Shown in pieces: positions 1-8,673 of a DNA stretch of 64,000 bases (position 1 is the first letter of the stretch; each line of letters starts with the position of its first letter). The notes beneath the pieces are model-generated. The model was not told the DNA's origin. It worked only from the letters and a program-made list of their open reading frames with translations, and did not search any database. The stretch spans positions 62,001 to 126,000 of the forward strand of contig NZ_JAEQNB010000002.1 in assembly GCF_016722965.1 (NCBI RefSeq), given 5' to 3'. The position numbers and the translations under genes are program-made. This DNA comes from Tumebacillus amylolyticus (GTDB taxonomy: Bacteria > Bacillota > Bacilli > Tumebacillales > Tumebacillaceae).

Positions 1-629
1 TCGAATCCACCGTAGGTGGACAAAGTGTTCTGACCATTGTACATGACAATTTGCGTATTGTTGACCGATTTCACATTGGCGAGAAATGCCGGGTCGACTT
101 TTTCCAAGAGGAACAGCAGACCGTTCGGCTCTTCCTCGCCTTTCTCGTCGGTGATCTTGGAGAACCCGACGAGCATGAGACCTTGGTCTGTCTGGATGAG
201 GCCCGTGCGACCCATTTCTTGTTGGAGCGACGAAGTCGCTTTTTTCAAAATGTCGTCGAACTCAATCGGTTCGACAACACGTTGTTGTGTGACATTTCCT
301 TGCAGGTCGGTGACGTAGATGCCCACGATCGACTTGTTGGTGTCCATCAAGTTGAGGACATTGTCCTCGACCCACGTGGAGTCCCCGTCTGTCATCGCTT
401 GGTGCAGGTCGCCCCAATAGGCGTTGGTCTTGACGTAACTCGACCAATTCTCTCCGATATAACTCAGCATCTCATGCGCCCCTTGCAGGTCGCCGGTGCC
501 TCTCTCTTGTTCCATCTTGGCGTAGCTGTTTTCAATCCCCGAGTAGATCCACGTACCCAACGCAATCATCGGGACTAGCAAGAGCAAGAAAATGATCAGG
601 ATGATCTTCGTGGTGATTGACCCTTTCAT
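1..629 (-). CDS. membrane sensor protein with CHASE4-like extracellular domain, 3' part cut by window edge
   Basis: The reading frame starts at ATG 629 on the minus strand and stays open to base 1, so only about 209 N-terminal residues are visible. Residues about 7-28 form one hydrophobic segment (KIILIIFLLLLVPMIALG), followed by an extracytoplasmic region with a W..Y..TNAYWGD stretch and a later GIYVTDLQGNVTQ sheet. That pattern resembles CHASE4 ligand-binding domains, which usually precede HAMP and then a diguanylate cyclase, HD-GYP, kinase or chemotaxis output domain. The output domain lies outside the window, so the signalling class is unknown. It is the upstream neighbour of the Cof-type phosphatase on the other side and reads away from it. 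Confidence 0.6.
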   Translation of the reverse strand, partial: MKGSITTKIILIIFLLLLVPMIALGTWIYSGIENSYAKMEQERGTGDLQGAHEMLSYIGENWSSYVKTNAYWGDLHQAMTDGDSTWVEDNVLNLMDTNKSIVGIYVTDLQGNVTQQRVVEPIEFDDILKKATSSLQQEMGRTGLIQTDQGLMLVGFSKITDEKGEEEPNGLLFLLEKVDPAFLANVKSVNNTQIVMYNGQNTLSTYGGF

Positions 630-668
630 GTTGCGACCCTCTCCCCTTTACCCCTGAAGAAACTGCCT

Positions 669-1499
669 CTATTCTAACATCTTTTCACGAATTAAATAAG
701 CTACACCGTCTTCGTCGTTCGTTTTGGTTATCCAGTCAGCCCGTTCCTTTAAGGACGGATGTGCATTGCCCATCGCAACGCCAAGTCCGGCGAACTCGAT
801 CATCTCCCAATCGTTGGTGTTGTCCCCGACGGCGACGATCTGCTCAGGCGCGATGTTGAAAACTTCGGCGATATGCTGGATGCCGGACGCTTTGGTCGTG
901 CCGTAATGGAAGCATTCGAGCAGCGAGAAGCCCGGCCAGTCGTGGTCGGAGATGACCATGTTGAAGTTCTGCGGGAGTTTTTTCAGATCGTCGTAGAGCG
1001 GCAGAATTTTCTCGGTCTTGTCGATCAGCAAGACTTTGATCGGCTGCAAGTGGGCTACGTCCTTCAAACTCTCCACTTGCTGCACCACTTCCGGGATGTG
1101 CGTGTGGATGAAAATGTACGCTTCCGCAAATCCGGGGTCTTGGTCGTAATACGTATCGACCCCTTCAAACGTGTGGACAAAAACGCTCGACCAGAGACCA
1201 TGCGCTGCGATCACGTCGAGAATCGCATCGGTGGTCTCTACATCCAACGTTTGGTGCAACAAGGTCTTCTGCTCCAACGGATCGACGACGACCGCTCCGT
1301 TGCCGAGGATGACGGGCACCGAGATGCCGATTTGCTTCACGATGTCGACGACCCCGCGCAGTTGGCGGCCGGTGGCAAGCGTCACGATGATACCCTGGTC
1401 GTACGCTTCACGAATCGCTTCAATCGTCGCTTGGCTGAGTTCCATCTTGGAGTTCAGCAAAGTGCCGTCAATGTCCGAAATGAGCATCTTGTATGTCAT
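669..1499 (-). CDS. Cof-type HAD-IIB family phosphatase
   Basis: A 276-residue cytoplasmic hydrolase of the haloacid dehalogenase superfamily, Cof subfamily. Motif I is seen at the N terminus (SDIDGTLLNS, with the nucleophile and acid aspartates), motif II at LATGRQ, and motifs III/IV near the C terminus (KASGI, then VAVGDNTNDWEMI). The insertion between motifs II and III is the size of a C2B cap. Length and motif order are normal for the family. Members dephosphorylate sugar phosphates, flavin mononucleotide or pyridoxal phosphate; the substrate cannot be read from sequence. A GAAAGAAGG ribosome site lies just upstream of the ATG. It follows the HD gene 30 bases away on the same strand and may share its transcript. 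Confidence 0.88.
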   Translation of the reverse strand: MTYKMLISDIDGTLLNSKMELSQATIEAIREAYDQGIIVTLATGRQLRGVVDIVKQIGISVPVILGNGAVVVDPLEQKTLLHQTLDVETTDAILDVIAAHGLWSSVFVHTFEGVDTYYDQDPGFAEAYIFIHTHIPEVVQQVESLKDVAHLQPIKVLLIDKTEKILPLYDDLKKLPQNFNMVISDHDWPGFSLLECFHYGTTKASGIQHIAEVFNIAPEQIVAVGDNTNDWEMIEFAGLGVAMGNAHPSLKERADWITKTNDEDGVAYLIREKMLE

Positions 1500-1531
1500 G
1501 TGTGAACCTTCTTTCTACCTATTTATATACG

Positions 1532-2800
1532 CTAAATTTTTAACGCTTCCAACCACCCGCGAATCGGCTTGTAGGAACCTTCGCCGCGCAGGACTTCTTT
1601 GGGGCAGAAGATGCGGTGTTGGGTGAGCGGTTTGAGCGAGCGGACGAGAGCCGAGGCGTCGGCGATGTCCATTTTGTCCCCGTCGTCATCGACCAACGTG
1701 ATGCCTTGGCGGTACATGTGGTACCCGGCTCCGGTGGCGTGTCCGAATGCGATGTAGTATTCAGGATTGAGACCTTGCGCGCGGAACATGTCGCGAACCG
1801 TTTGTTTTTCGACTTCTTTGAGTTCGCGGGTGAGAATTGAGCCGTACAGACGGCGGTTGATGAAGCGGTCGGCGAGGTCGCGCAGAATCGCATCGTCCGA
1901 TTCGGTCCAGCGGTGGAACGTGTACATCATCACGCTCTCATCCAGACGCAAGTATTCTTCGACGGTGAGATCGTCCATGTTGTCTTTGCCAAGGAAAGGT
2001 TGCAGCTCTTCGGGGAGGAACAACTGTTGGCCGCGCTCGTGAAGTTTTTTGGCGCGCAGGAACGCGTGTTTGAGCAAAACGTCGGAGCTCAGGGTGACCG
2101 GGTGCAGGTAGACTTGCGAATACATGAAGTAGCGGGCGAGGATGTATTGCTCGACAGTTTGTTGACCGGACATTTTCACGAGGATGTCGTTGCCTTCGGG
2201 ACGCATGACGCGAATCAGGCGTTCGAGTTCGAATCTCCCGTACGTGACGCCCGTGTTGACGGCGTCGCGAAGCAGGTAGTCCATGCGGTCCACGTCGAGT
2301 TGGGAGGAGATGAGTTTGACGACGAGGGGGTACTTGTCTTTTTTGGCGATGACGTCGGCGACGTCCTGCGGGAATTGATCGTCGACACGGCGGAGGATTT
2401 TGTTGACTTCCGGTTCTTCCAGCAAGATGCGTTGGGAGAATTCTTCGTGGTGGAATTTAAACACGGTCTCAATCGTATGGGAAAACGGCCCGTGGCCGAT
2501 GTCATGCAAGAGTGCGGCGCAGAGGGCGAGCAAACGGGTGCGTTCGTCGCCCGGCCAGCCGAATTTGCGTTCAAAGTGCGACAGGACTTTGCGCATCGTT
2601 TCATAGACGCCAAGACTATGTGTGAAACGGGTGTGTTCCGCGCCGTGATACGTCAAATACGCGGTGCCAAGTTGGCGCACGCGACGAAGGCGCTGGAACG
2701 CGCGGGTGTTGATGAGATCCCAAATCAATTTATCGAACACGTAGATGTAATCGTGTACAGGGTCTTTGAAGACTTTTTCTTTGTCCACCCATTCGGTCAT
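1532..2800 (-). CDS. HD domain phosphohydrolase (YwfO/SAMHD1-like)
   Basis: A 422-residue protein with a complete HD metal-binding core: H in RFTHSLGVYE, HD in ALLHDIGHGPFSH and a distal D in LDVDRMDYLLRDA. The start VFKDPVHDYIYVFD and the pattern RLRRVRQLGTAYLTYHGAEHTRF are typical of the COG1078 family, whose members include B. subtilis YwfO and the dNTP triphosphohydrolase SAMHD1. It likely hydrolyses nucleoside triphosphates in the cytoplasm; exact substrate is inference. The ATG has a textbook GTAAGGAGG ribosome site. It is divergent from the small gene at 2947 and upstream of the Cof phosphatase. Confidence 0.88.
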   Translation of the reverse strand: MTEWVDKEKVFKDPVHDYIYVFDKLIWDLINTRAFQRLRRVRQLGTAYLTYHGAEHTRFTHSLGVYETMRKVLSHFERKFGWPGDERTRLLALCAALLHDIGHGPFSHTIETVFKFHHEEFSQRILLEEPEVNKILRRVDDQFPQDVADVIAKKDKYPLVVKLISSQLDVDRMDYLLRDAVNTGVTYGRFELERLIRVMRPEGNDILVKMSGQQTVEQYILARYFMYSQVYLHPVTLSSDVLLKHAFLRAKKLHERGQQLFLPEELQPFLGKDNMDDLTVEEYLRLDESVMMYTFHRWTESDDAILRDLADRFINRRLYGSILTRELKEVEKQTVRDMFRAQGLNPEYYIAFGHATGAGYHMYRQGITLVDDDGDKMDIADASALVRSLKPLTQHRIFCPKEVLRGEGSYKPIRGWLEALKI

Positions 2801-2892
2801 GGGAGTTCCTCCTTACTTTGCTGTCTACTTGTGAGGATATCACAAATTCGCTGTCTGCAAGCGAAGGAATGGTTTTTTTGTGCAAACTTCTC

Positions 2893-2898
2893 TATAAT
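2893..2898 (+). promoter_or_regulatory. TATAAT -10 element for the 2947 gene
   Basis: A consensus TATAAT lies here. The expected -35 position carries no good match. A start at about 2905 would make the ATG at 2908 nearly leaderless, which favours the ATG at 2947. Confidence 0.45.
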
Positions 2899-2946
2899 GG
2901 TGGGTGAATGGTACACATTTTGGATGTAAGGGGTTCGACGAGACCT

Positions 2947-3387
2947 ATGAATAGACATGACCGTTTGCTGTATCTGTTTGATCGGCTCCCGGTGGAGAAG
3001 CAACATGATTTGATGAATTTGATGGAGACGTGGAACGCCATGCCTGCGCTTTCGGTAACGGACCCGAGCGGAGAGTTGAACCCGGCGTTGGAGGATTCCA
3101 TCGGTCGCGAGTGGTACTGCCTGAACGCGCTCAAGAAAGTCGTCTCCACCCACTTCCCGCCGCGCCTCGAACTGGCGTACGTAGCGTTCCACCCCTACCT
3201 CGACTCGGTCTCCACCGCCAAAGCCCGCCGTGCAGCCGAGCAGATGTACACGCTGGAAGCCGCGTATGAGCTGAAGCGAATCTACGAGAACGACCCGGAA
3301 TCGGACGTGTTCACCGAAGAAGTGACCGAGCAGTTGCACCGCATGCTCCACGACTGCGAAGTTCAAGAACAGCAGAGCAAGAAGTAA
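2947..3387 (+). CDS. hypothetical protein, 146 aa
   Basis: I do not recognise this family. The frame could begin at ATG 2908, but that codon falls about 10 bases after a TATAAT box, whereas ATG 2947 has AAGGGG at 2928-2933, so the shorter form is preferred. The product is soluble, helical and acidic at the C terminus, with no transmembrane segment or signal peptide. It carries LYLFDRLPVEKQHDLMNLME near the N terminus and ends in a Gln/Lys-rich tail. It stands alone: divergent from the HD gene and followed by a strong terminator. Confidence 0.6.
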   Translation: MNRHDRLLYLFDRLPVEKQHDLMNLMETWNAMPALSVTDPSGELNPALEDSIGREWYCLNALKKVVSTHFPPRLELAYVAFHPYLDSVSTAKARRAAEQMYTLEAAYELKRIYENDPESDVFTEEVTEQLHRMLHDCEVQEQQSKK

Positions 3388-3390
3388 GCG

Positions 3391-3429
3391 AAAAAGCCCC
3401 GTGGCCGGGAACGGCACGGGGCTTTTTTT
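3391..3429. terminator. bidirectional intrinsic terminator
   Basis: Inverted repeat AGCCCCGTG / CACGGGGCT flanked by A5 and T7, between the convergent ends of the 2947 gene and the alcohol dehydrogenase. Confidence 0.85.
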
Positions 3430-3445
3430 GCATGCATGTGTTTGC

Positions 3446-4615
3446 TTAGAGGCTCATCTTGAGGATGGCTTTGGCGTCTTCGCGGTCGAGGGTTTGGAAG
3501 CCGCCGAAGGGGCCGGCGTGCATGCATTTGTCGGCCATGAGGTCGAGGTTGGTGTCGTCGATGTCGTAGTCGGCGAGACGGGACGGAGCATCGATCGACG
3601 TCCAGAAGTCGCGCAGGCGGTCGATGCCTTCCAGGGCGACGTCACGGTCGGACTTGCCGGTCGGGTCTACGTGGAACACGCGAACGGCGAGTTGCACGAA
3701 GCGCGAGATGCCGACGCCTTTTTCGACGGCGTATTTCATTTTGTTCGGGAACAGGATCGCCAAGCCGCCGCCGTGCGGGATGTCATACACCGCAGAAACC
3801 GCATGCTCGATGTTGTGCGTCGCCCAGTCGCCTTGCATGCCCATGTAGGTCATGCCGTTGAGCGCCATCGTACCGCTGTAGAGAATCGTTTCGCGGTGTT
3901 CGTAGCTTTCCAGATTCTCCAGCAGTTTCGGTGCGGTTTCGATGACGGTGCGCAGGATCGATTCCAAGAAACGCTCTTGCAACGGCGTGTTGGTGCTGTG
4001 CGAGAAGTAGCTCTCGAACACGTGCGACATCATATCGACCATGCCGTAGATGGTGTGTTCACGCGGCACCGTGAAGGTGTTCACCGGATCGAGGATCGAG
4101 AATTTCGGGTAGGTCGCTTCCGAGCCCCAGCCGAGTTTCTCTTTGGTTTCCCAGTTGGTGATGACGGAGCCTGCGTTCATTTCGGAGCCGGTCGCCGCCA
4201 GCGTCAGGACGGTGCCAAACGGCAGGGCGTCGGTTGCTTCGACTTTGTGCGAGATGAAATCCCATGCGTCGCCGTCATACTTCGCACCGGCCGCAATCGC
4301 CTTCGTGCAGTCGATGACAGAGCCGCCGCCGACTGCGAGCAGGAAGTCGATGTTCTCGTTCTTGCAGATGTCAACGCCCTTGTGTACGGTCGACAGGCGC
4401 GGGTTCGGTTCCACGCCCGGCAGTTCGAAGACATTGACGTCGAGTTGTTTAAGCTGGTTCATGACGTTGTCGTAGAGCCCGCTTTTCTTCACGGAGCCGC
4501 CGCCGTAGACGACGAGGATGTTTTTGCCGTACTTCGGCAGTTCGGTTTGCAGCGCTTGCACTTGGTCGCGACCAAAGATCAGGCGTGTCGGGTTGTAAAA
4601 TGTGAAGTTTTCCAT
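3446..4615 (-). CDS. iron-containing alcohol dehydrogenase (BdhA/YugJ type)
   Basis: A 389-residue group III alcohol dehydrogenase. The N-terminal Rossmann-like part shows [10 protein letters not shown] and the nucleotide-binding AVGGGSVID; the C-terminal helical part holds the metal ligands in DMMSHVFES, the [17 protein letters not shown] stretch and a later His-containing helix ([10 protein letters not shown]). Overall it matches the NAD(P)H-dependent butanol dehydrogenases YugJ, YugK and YqhD. It probably reduces short-chain or toxic aldehydes to alcohols in the cytoplasm. A good AGGAGG site sits 9 bases before the ATG. It lies 18 bases after the Bcp gene on the same strand, so the two are likely co-transcribed, consistent with aldehyde and peroxide detoxification. 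Confidence 0.9.
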   Translation of the reverse strand: MENFTFYNPTRLIFGRDQVQALQTELPKYGKNILVVYGGGSVKKSGLYDNVMNQLKQLDVNVFELPGVEPNPRLSTVHKGVDICKNENIDFLLAVGGGSVIDCTKAIAAGAKYDGDAWDFISHKVEATDALPFGTVLTLAATGSEMNAGSVITNWETKEKLGWGSEATYPKFSILDPVNTFTVPREHTIYGMVDMMSHVFESYFSHSTNTPLQERFLESILRTVIETAPKLLENLESYEHRETILYSGTMALNGMTYMGMQGDWATHNIEHAVSAVYDIPHGGGLAILFPNKMKYAVEKGVGISRFVQLAVRVFHVDPTGKSDRDVALEGIDRLRDFWTSIDAPSRLADYDIDDTNLDLMADKCMHAGPFGGFQTLDREDAKAILKMSL

Positions 4616-4633
4616 ATGTAGGTGCCTCCTGGG

Positions 4634-5104
4634 TTACGCGAGATTTTTGACGTCTTCCAAGACTTTGTCGACGTGTCCGGCGACTTTGACCTTGGGGTAG
4701 ACTTGGGCGATGTTGCCGTCCTTGTCGATCAGGAACGTGGTGCGCTCGACACCCATGTACTTTTTGCCGTACATGTTCTTCTCTTTCCAGACGCCGTACG
4801 CTTCGAGAGCAGTATGCTCTTCATCGGCGAGGAGGATGAAAGGAAGTTCATACTTCGAGATGAACTTTTCGTGTTTCTTGACCGGGTCCGGAGAGACGCC
4901 GAGGATGACGGTGTTCAAGTCGCCAAACGCTGCGTGCAGGTCGCGGAAGCCGCAAGCCTGTGTCGTACATCCGGGAGTATCGTCCTTCGGATAAAAGTAG
5001 AGCACGACATTCTTGCCGCGCAGGTCGCTCAACGTCAAGTTCTCACCGGTGCTGGCCGGAAGCGTAAAGTCCGGCGCTTGCGTGCCGACGGTAATTTCTG
5101 CCAT
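4634..5104 (-). CDS. bcp: thioredoxin-dependent thiol peroxidase Bcp
   Basis: A 156-residue peroxiredoxin of the Bcp/PrxQ class. The peroxidatic cysteine and its partner are seen in YPKDDTPGCTTQACGFRD, where the spacing C-x4-C marks the intramolecular disulfide form. The opening VGTQAPDFTLPASTGENLTLSDLRGK and the length are typical. It reduces hydrogen peroxide and lipid hydroperoxides using thioredoxin. A GGAGGG ribosome site precedes the ATG. It is divergent from the AI-2E-type gene and leads the iron alcohol dehydrogenase. Confidence 0.93.
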   Translation of the reverse strand: MAEITVGTQAPDFTLPASTGENLTLSDLRGKNVVLYFYPKDDTPGCTTQACGFRDLHAAFGDLNTVILGVSPDPVKKHEKFISKYELPFILLADEEHTALEAYGVWKEKNMYGKKYMGVERTTFLIDKDGNIAQVYPKVKVAGHVDKVLEDVKNLA

Positions 5105-5216
5105 GGGTAAATCCCTCCAACATACGAGTTTGTCTCGATACTAGCATAGGAAGTTTTTGCATTCTGTAAACTCGCTTACGGTGTTAGCGATGCCGATACC
5201 ACTCTCCCGCAAATTC

Positions 5217-5225
5217 TGGTATGAT
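5217..5225 (+). promoter_or_regulatory. extended -10 promoter (TGGTATGAT)
   Basis: TGnTATGAT ends 34 bases before the ATG at 5260. The -35 region is weak, as usual for extended -10 promoters. Confidence 0.5.
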
Positions 5226-5259
5226 TTACCTACCAATTCCATCAAAAAAGGAGGTTCCC

Positions 5260-6342
5260 ATGCTAGCCTTTGTCACGAAGCATTTCCTCTCCATCGTCAA
5301 CCTCGCGCTGTGGTTGGCGTTTGGCTGGTTGATCTGGATCAGCGGCAAGTGGGTGCTGCCGTTCGTCGTGCCTTTGCTGTTCGGGATCTTGATCGCCGTT
5401 TTGATCGAGCCCGTCGTGAAACTGCTTTGCCGGTTGAAACTGCCCCGGTCGCTTGCGACTTTGACAACGCTGGTCGTATTCTTCGGCGGGAGTTTCACAT
5501 TGGTCACCCTGCTCATCGCCAAACTGGTGATCGAGTTGGCTTCCTTCGGGAGACAAGTTCCCGAAATGTCCACCGGGCTCGTCGCTCGTGTGCAAGACTT
5601 CGTCCACGGAGCTGTGGACTTCTACGGTACGCTCTCTCCCGAGATGTCCGCCAAAGTGCAGGACACGATGAACGACATCGCCACAGCCCTGACCAAATTC
5701 GGCACCGGCCTGCTCAACTCGATGAAAGACACCGTGCTCTCCGTCCCGTCCACCGTCACCATTTTCGTCCTCTCACTCTTGATCGCGTTCTTCATCTCCA
5801 AAGACTTCCGCCTCTGGCAAGTCCGCTTCCTCCGCTTGCTGCACCCGGAAATTCGCAAGCGCGGCGACGTCGTGCTCGATGATCTCGGCAAAGCGACGTT
5901 CGGCTATCTGCGCGCTCAGTTGATTCTCATCTTCATCACATATGTACAAGCCCTCGCCGGCCTGCTGATCTTGCGCGTCGAGTATGCGTTCACCCTGTCT
6001 TTGCTCGCGGCGTTCCTCGACATCCTGCCGTTGCTCGGCACGGGCTCGCTGTTCGTCCCTTGGGCGCTGTACATGCTGGCAACCGGCAACACGAAACTTG
6101 GCATCGGGCTGTTGATCGTCTACGGGTTGATCGTCGCCGTCCGCCAAGTGCTGGAACCTAAAGTTCTCGCCGAATCGATCGGCCTCGATCCGCTGGTCAC
6201 ACTGGTCGTCATGTACGCCGCTTACCAAGCGATCGGATTCGTCGGCGTCATCCTCGCCCCGTTCCTGATCATCATGTTTACCTCGCTGTTAAAGGTTCGC
6301 GCTTTTGATTTCCTTATTGATCATGACGCGGGTATGGAATAA
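5260..6342 (+). CDS. AI-2E family transporter
   Basis: A 360-residue integral membrane protein of the AI-2E/YdgG family (PF01594). Two helices open the protein, a soluble stretch follows, then a helix ending LLIAFFISKDFRLW and a C-terminal block with the family signature (AAFLDILPLLGTG, VRQVLEPKVLAESIGLDPLVTLV, YAAYQAIGFVGVILAP). Members export AI-2 or act as Na+/H+ antiporters or sporulation proteins; the role here is not decided. The frame runs 13 codons further upstream, but ATG 5260 is chosen because AAAAAGGAGG lies just before it. A related paralogue is at 7590, with spo0M between them. Confidence 0.88.
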   Translation: MLAFVTKHFLSIVNLALWLAFGWLIWISGKWVLPFVVPLLFGILIAVLIEPVVKLLCRLKLPRSLATLTTLVVFFGGSFTLVTLLIAKLVIELASFGRQVPEMSTGLVARVQDFVHGAVDFYGTLSPEMSAKVQDTMNDIATALTKFGTGLLNSMKDTVLSVPSTVTIFVLSLLIAFFISKDFRLWQVRFLRLLHPEIRKRGDVVLDDLGKATFGYLRAQLILIFITYVQALAGLLILRVEYAFTLSLLAAFLDILPLLGTGSLFVPWALYMLATGNTKLGIGLLIVYGLIVAVRQVLEPKVLAESIGLDPLVTLVVMYAAYQAIGFVGVILAPFLIIMFTSLLKVRAFDFLIDHDAGME

Positions 6343-6357
6343 TTTCCAACTTTTCGT

Positions 6358-6363
6358 TATACT
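6358..6363 (+). promoter_or_regulatory. TATACT -10 element for spo0M
   Basis: TATACT lies 47 bases before the GTG start; the -35 is not convincing. I could not fit a sigma-W or sigma-H consensus with correct spacing. Confidence 0.4.
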
Positions 6364-6410
6364 GTCAATATGAGTGATCCTTAACCCAATCAAAAGCGAG
6401 GGATTTAGCA

Positions 6411-7499
6411 GTGTTCAAAAAACTCCTTAACAAAATCGGCATCGGCTCTGCGTCTGTCAATCTGGTTCTGGAATCTGACCGCGCACGAGTCGGCGAAGAA
6501 CTCCGCGGCACGATCATGATCAAAGGCGGCAACGGCGAAACCAAAGTGGACGCCGTCAACGTCAACCTGATCATGAACGTCAAACACGGCGATGACGAGC
6601 AAACCCACGAAATCGCCAAGATCAACATCGTCCAAGGTCTGGTCGTCCGCGAAGGCGATGATCTGCAATTCCCGCTCCGATACACCCTGCCTTCCCTCCC
6701 GCAGTCCTCTCCTTACGTGAAATTTTCCGTGCACACGGAACTCGACATCCCGGGTGCTGTGGATAAGCATGACTTCGATGATTTCTACGTGCTGCCGGCA
6801 GAACCGGTCGGCCTGATCCAAGAAGCCATCCATCATCTCGGCTTTGCTCCCAAGGAAGATTCCGGCGAGATGGAAGGCCATTTCCAAAAATTTGAATACA
6901 AGCCGGTCGGCGGTGCCTTCCACGGTCGTCTGTCCGAACTTGAAGTGATCTTCCTGCTCGAAGAAGAAGGCGTGCGTCTGTACGTGGAACTCGACCACAA
7001 GGCCGGCGGCTTCGGCAAGGAAATCGAAACCACCCCGACCGTGTTCATCGGCTACGGCCACTTGACCTCCGTCGAGAACGCAACGGCGGTGTTGGTCGAC
7101 TTCCTGGAGCAAGAAATTCACAGCGCAGGTCACGGCGCACATGGCCACGCGACGCATGCGTCCCACGGGCATCATGAATCTCACGTCCACTCGCACGAAT
7201 CCCACGACTCCGAACTCGGCTCCGCGATCGTCGGTGGCTTGGTCGGCGGTCTGGTCGCAGCTGCCGTCGATGAAATTGTAGAAGAAATCGTAGAAGATGC
7301 GATCGAAGACGCACTCGGCCTCGACGACTTCCAAGACAGCATCGACGAATCGGTCGCCAACCTCGAAGCGATCTCCGCCGAAATGGACGCATCGGTTGCC
7401 AACCTCGAAGCTGCCATCGAAGACTACGACGACGCAGTCGAAGATCTCGAAGAAGCGGTCGAAGAATTCGAAGAAGAGTACGAAGACGAAGAAAACTAA
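6411..7499 (+). CDS. spo0M: Spo0M family sporulation-control protein with His-rich linker and acidic tail
   Basis: The first ~235 residues are a standard Spo0M arrestin-like beta-sandwich (MFKKLLNKIGIGSASVNLVL start, later GAFHGRLSELEVIF). Spo0M influences the Spo0A phosphorelay and cytoskeletal processes in Bacillus. The protein is 362 residues, about 100 longer than the B. subtilis protein as I recall it. The extra part holds a His-rich linker (roughly residues 240-270, more than ten His), a Gly/Val segment (SAIVGGLVGGLVAAAVDEI), and a strongly acidic coiled-coil tail that repeats DESVANLEA / DASVANLEA. The start is GTG 6411 with GAGGG seven bases upstream. It lies between two AI-2E family genes. 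Confidence 0.88.
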   Translation: MFKKLLNKIGIGSASVNLVLESDRARVGEELRGTIMIKGGNGETKVDAVNVNLIMNVKHGDDEQTHEIAKINIVQGLVVREGDDLQFPLRYTLPSLPQSSPYVKFSVHTELDIPGAVDKHDFDDFYVLPAEPVGLIQEAIHHLGFAPKEDSGEMEGHFQKFEYKPVGGAFHGRLSELEVIFLLEEEGVRLYVELDHKAGGFGKEIETTPTVFIGYGHLTSVENATAVLVDFLEQEIHSAGHGAHGHATHASHGHHESHVHSHESHDSELGSAIVGGLVGGLVAAAVDEIVEEIVEDAIEDALGLDDFQDSIDESVANLEAISAEMDASVANLEAAIEDYDDAVEDLEEAVEEFEEEYEDEEN

Positions 7500-7507
7500 G
7501 CCAAGAC

Positions 7508-7547
7508 AAAAAAAGAGACCGGCCCCCGTGGCTCGGTCTCTTTTTTT
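7508..7547 (+). terminator. intrinsic terminator after spo0M
   Basis: Hairpin AGAGACCG / CGGTCTCT followed by T7. Confidence 0.85.
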
Positions 7548-7589
7548 GGAAATGAGGATATAGATAGAAGAGGGAGAAAGGAGTTGACC

Positions 7590-8624
7590 ATGTTCCCCTA
7601 CACCCGCATCTTCTGGTTCCTCATCCTCGCCGTTGCGGCGTACTTCATCTTGCCACACAGCGTGCCGATCCTGCTCGCGCTCATCACGGCCATCGTGTTG
7701 GAACCGCTCGTCCGCATGATCCAAAAAGGCCTGCGCTTCAAACGCATCTGGGCCGTGACGATCACGTTCACGGGGTTTCTCTTGATCGTCTTGAGTTTGC
7801 TCTACTTCTTGACCACGCGGATGGTGGTGGAAATCATCGACCTCTCGCAAACGCTGCCGGAGTATTTCGCCAAGATTGCAGGGCCGATCCAGAGCTGGAT
7901 CACCACTCTGCAAGGCTATTACGAGCAACTCCCGGCTGCCACCGCCGCCAAACTTCAACAAGCAGCTTCCGGAGGTCTCGATTCGCTCAACGGTCTGACC
8001 ACCACGGTGCTCTCCGGGATCGTCACCCTCGTTCGATCCTTGCCGAACTTGCTGATCGTCTCCACCGTCTACGTGATCTCGCTGTTTCTGTTCCTGCTCG
8101 ACTTGCCCGGTCTCGTGCGCGGTTTCCTCGGGCTGTTTGAAGACAGCACCCAAGTCAAAGTGCGGATGATCTTGAACAACCTCAACCGTGCCATCATCGG
8201 CTTTTTGCAAGCGCAGGTCTTGATCTCGTTCCTCACCTACGACCTCGTGTTGGTCGGGTTGTGGATTCTCGGCGTCAAGTACGCGCTCGCCGTCTCGCTG
8301 ATCATCGTGATCGTCGATTTTCTGCCGGTGCTGGGAACGGGCGCTGTGATCGTGCCGTGGGCGACGTACGCCTTTCTGTCGGACAACCGGTCGCTCGGCT
8401 TTGGTTTGCTGATTCTCTACGTGCTGATCATCATCTTCCGCCGCATCGTCGAGCCGAAGATTCTCGGCAATTCACTCGGCATCTCGGCGCTCGCCACCTT
8501 GATCTCGATGTATCTCGGGTTCATGGTGCTGGGTTTCATGGGGTTGATCGTCGGGCCGGCGCTCGTCATCCTCTACCAAGCCTTCCGAGAAGCTGGATTC
8601 TTCCGATTCCGCATCCGCTTGTAA
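7590..8624 (+). CDS. AI-2E family / YtvI-like sporulation membrane protein
   Basis: A 344-residue polytopic protein with the AI-2E family layout: two N-terminal helices (FWFLILAVAAYFILP and a second at ITITFTGFLLIVLSL), a soluble segment, a helix ending LFLFLLDLPGLV, and the C-terminal block VDFLPVLGTGAVIVPWATYAF, FRRIVEPKILGNSLGISALATL. The overall form is closest to YtvI, a sporulation integral membrane protein, rather than to YdbI; that assignment is from memory. The frame can begin at TTG 7584, but AAAGGAG ends at 7583, so ATG 7590 is the right start. It follows spo0M after a terminator and is followed 49 bases later by a lipoprotein gene. Confidence 0.82.
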   Translation: MFPYTRIFWFLILAVAAYFILPHSVPILLALITAIVLEPLVRMIQKGLRFKRIWAVTITFTGFLLIVLSLLYFLTTRMVVEIIDLSQTLPEYFAKIAGPIQSWITTLQGYYEQLPAATAAKLQQAASGGLDSLNGLTTTVLSGIVTLVRSLPNLLIVSTVYVISLFLFLLDLPGLVRGFLGLFEDSTQVKVRMILNNLNRAIIGFLQAQVLISFLTYDLVLVGLWILGVKYALAVSLIIVIVDFLPVLGTGAVIVPWATYAFLSDNRSLGFGLLILYVLIIIFRRIVEPKILGNSLGISALATLISMYLGFMVLGFMGLIVGPALVILYQAFREAGFFRFRIRL

Positions 8625-8673
8625 ATGCCTTCCTACTTGTGGTACTTTTGGACAAGGGAAGGAGCGAATGTCG

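Noticed and set aside
3401-4621. 406-residue plus-strand frame
   Set aside because: Mirror of the iron alcohol dehydrogenase gene; begins inside a terminator hairpin.
6334-6363. Sigma-W promoter for spo0M
   Set aside because: TGGAAT and CGTT are present but only 14 bases apart; spacing is wrong.
6405-8210. 601-residue minus-strand frame
   Set aside because: Antisense to spo0M and the YtvI-like gene; no ribosome site, crosses a terminator.
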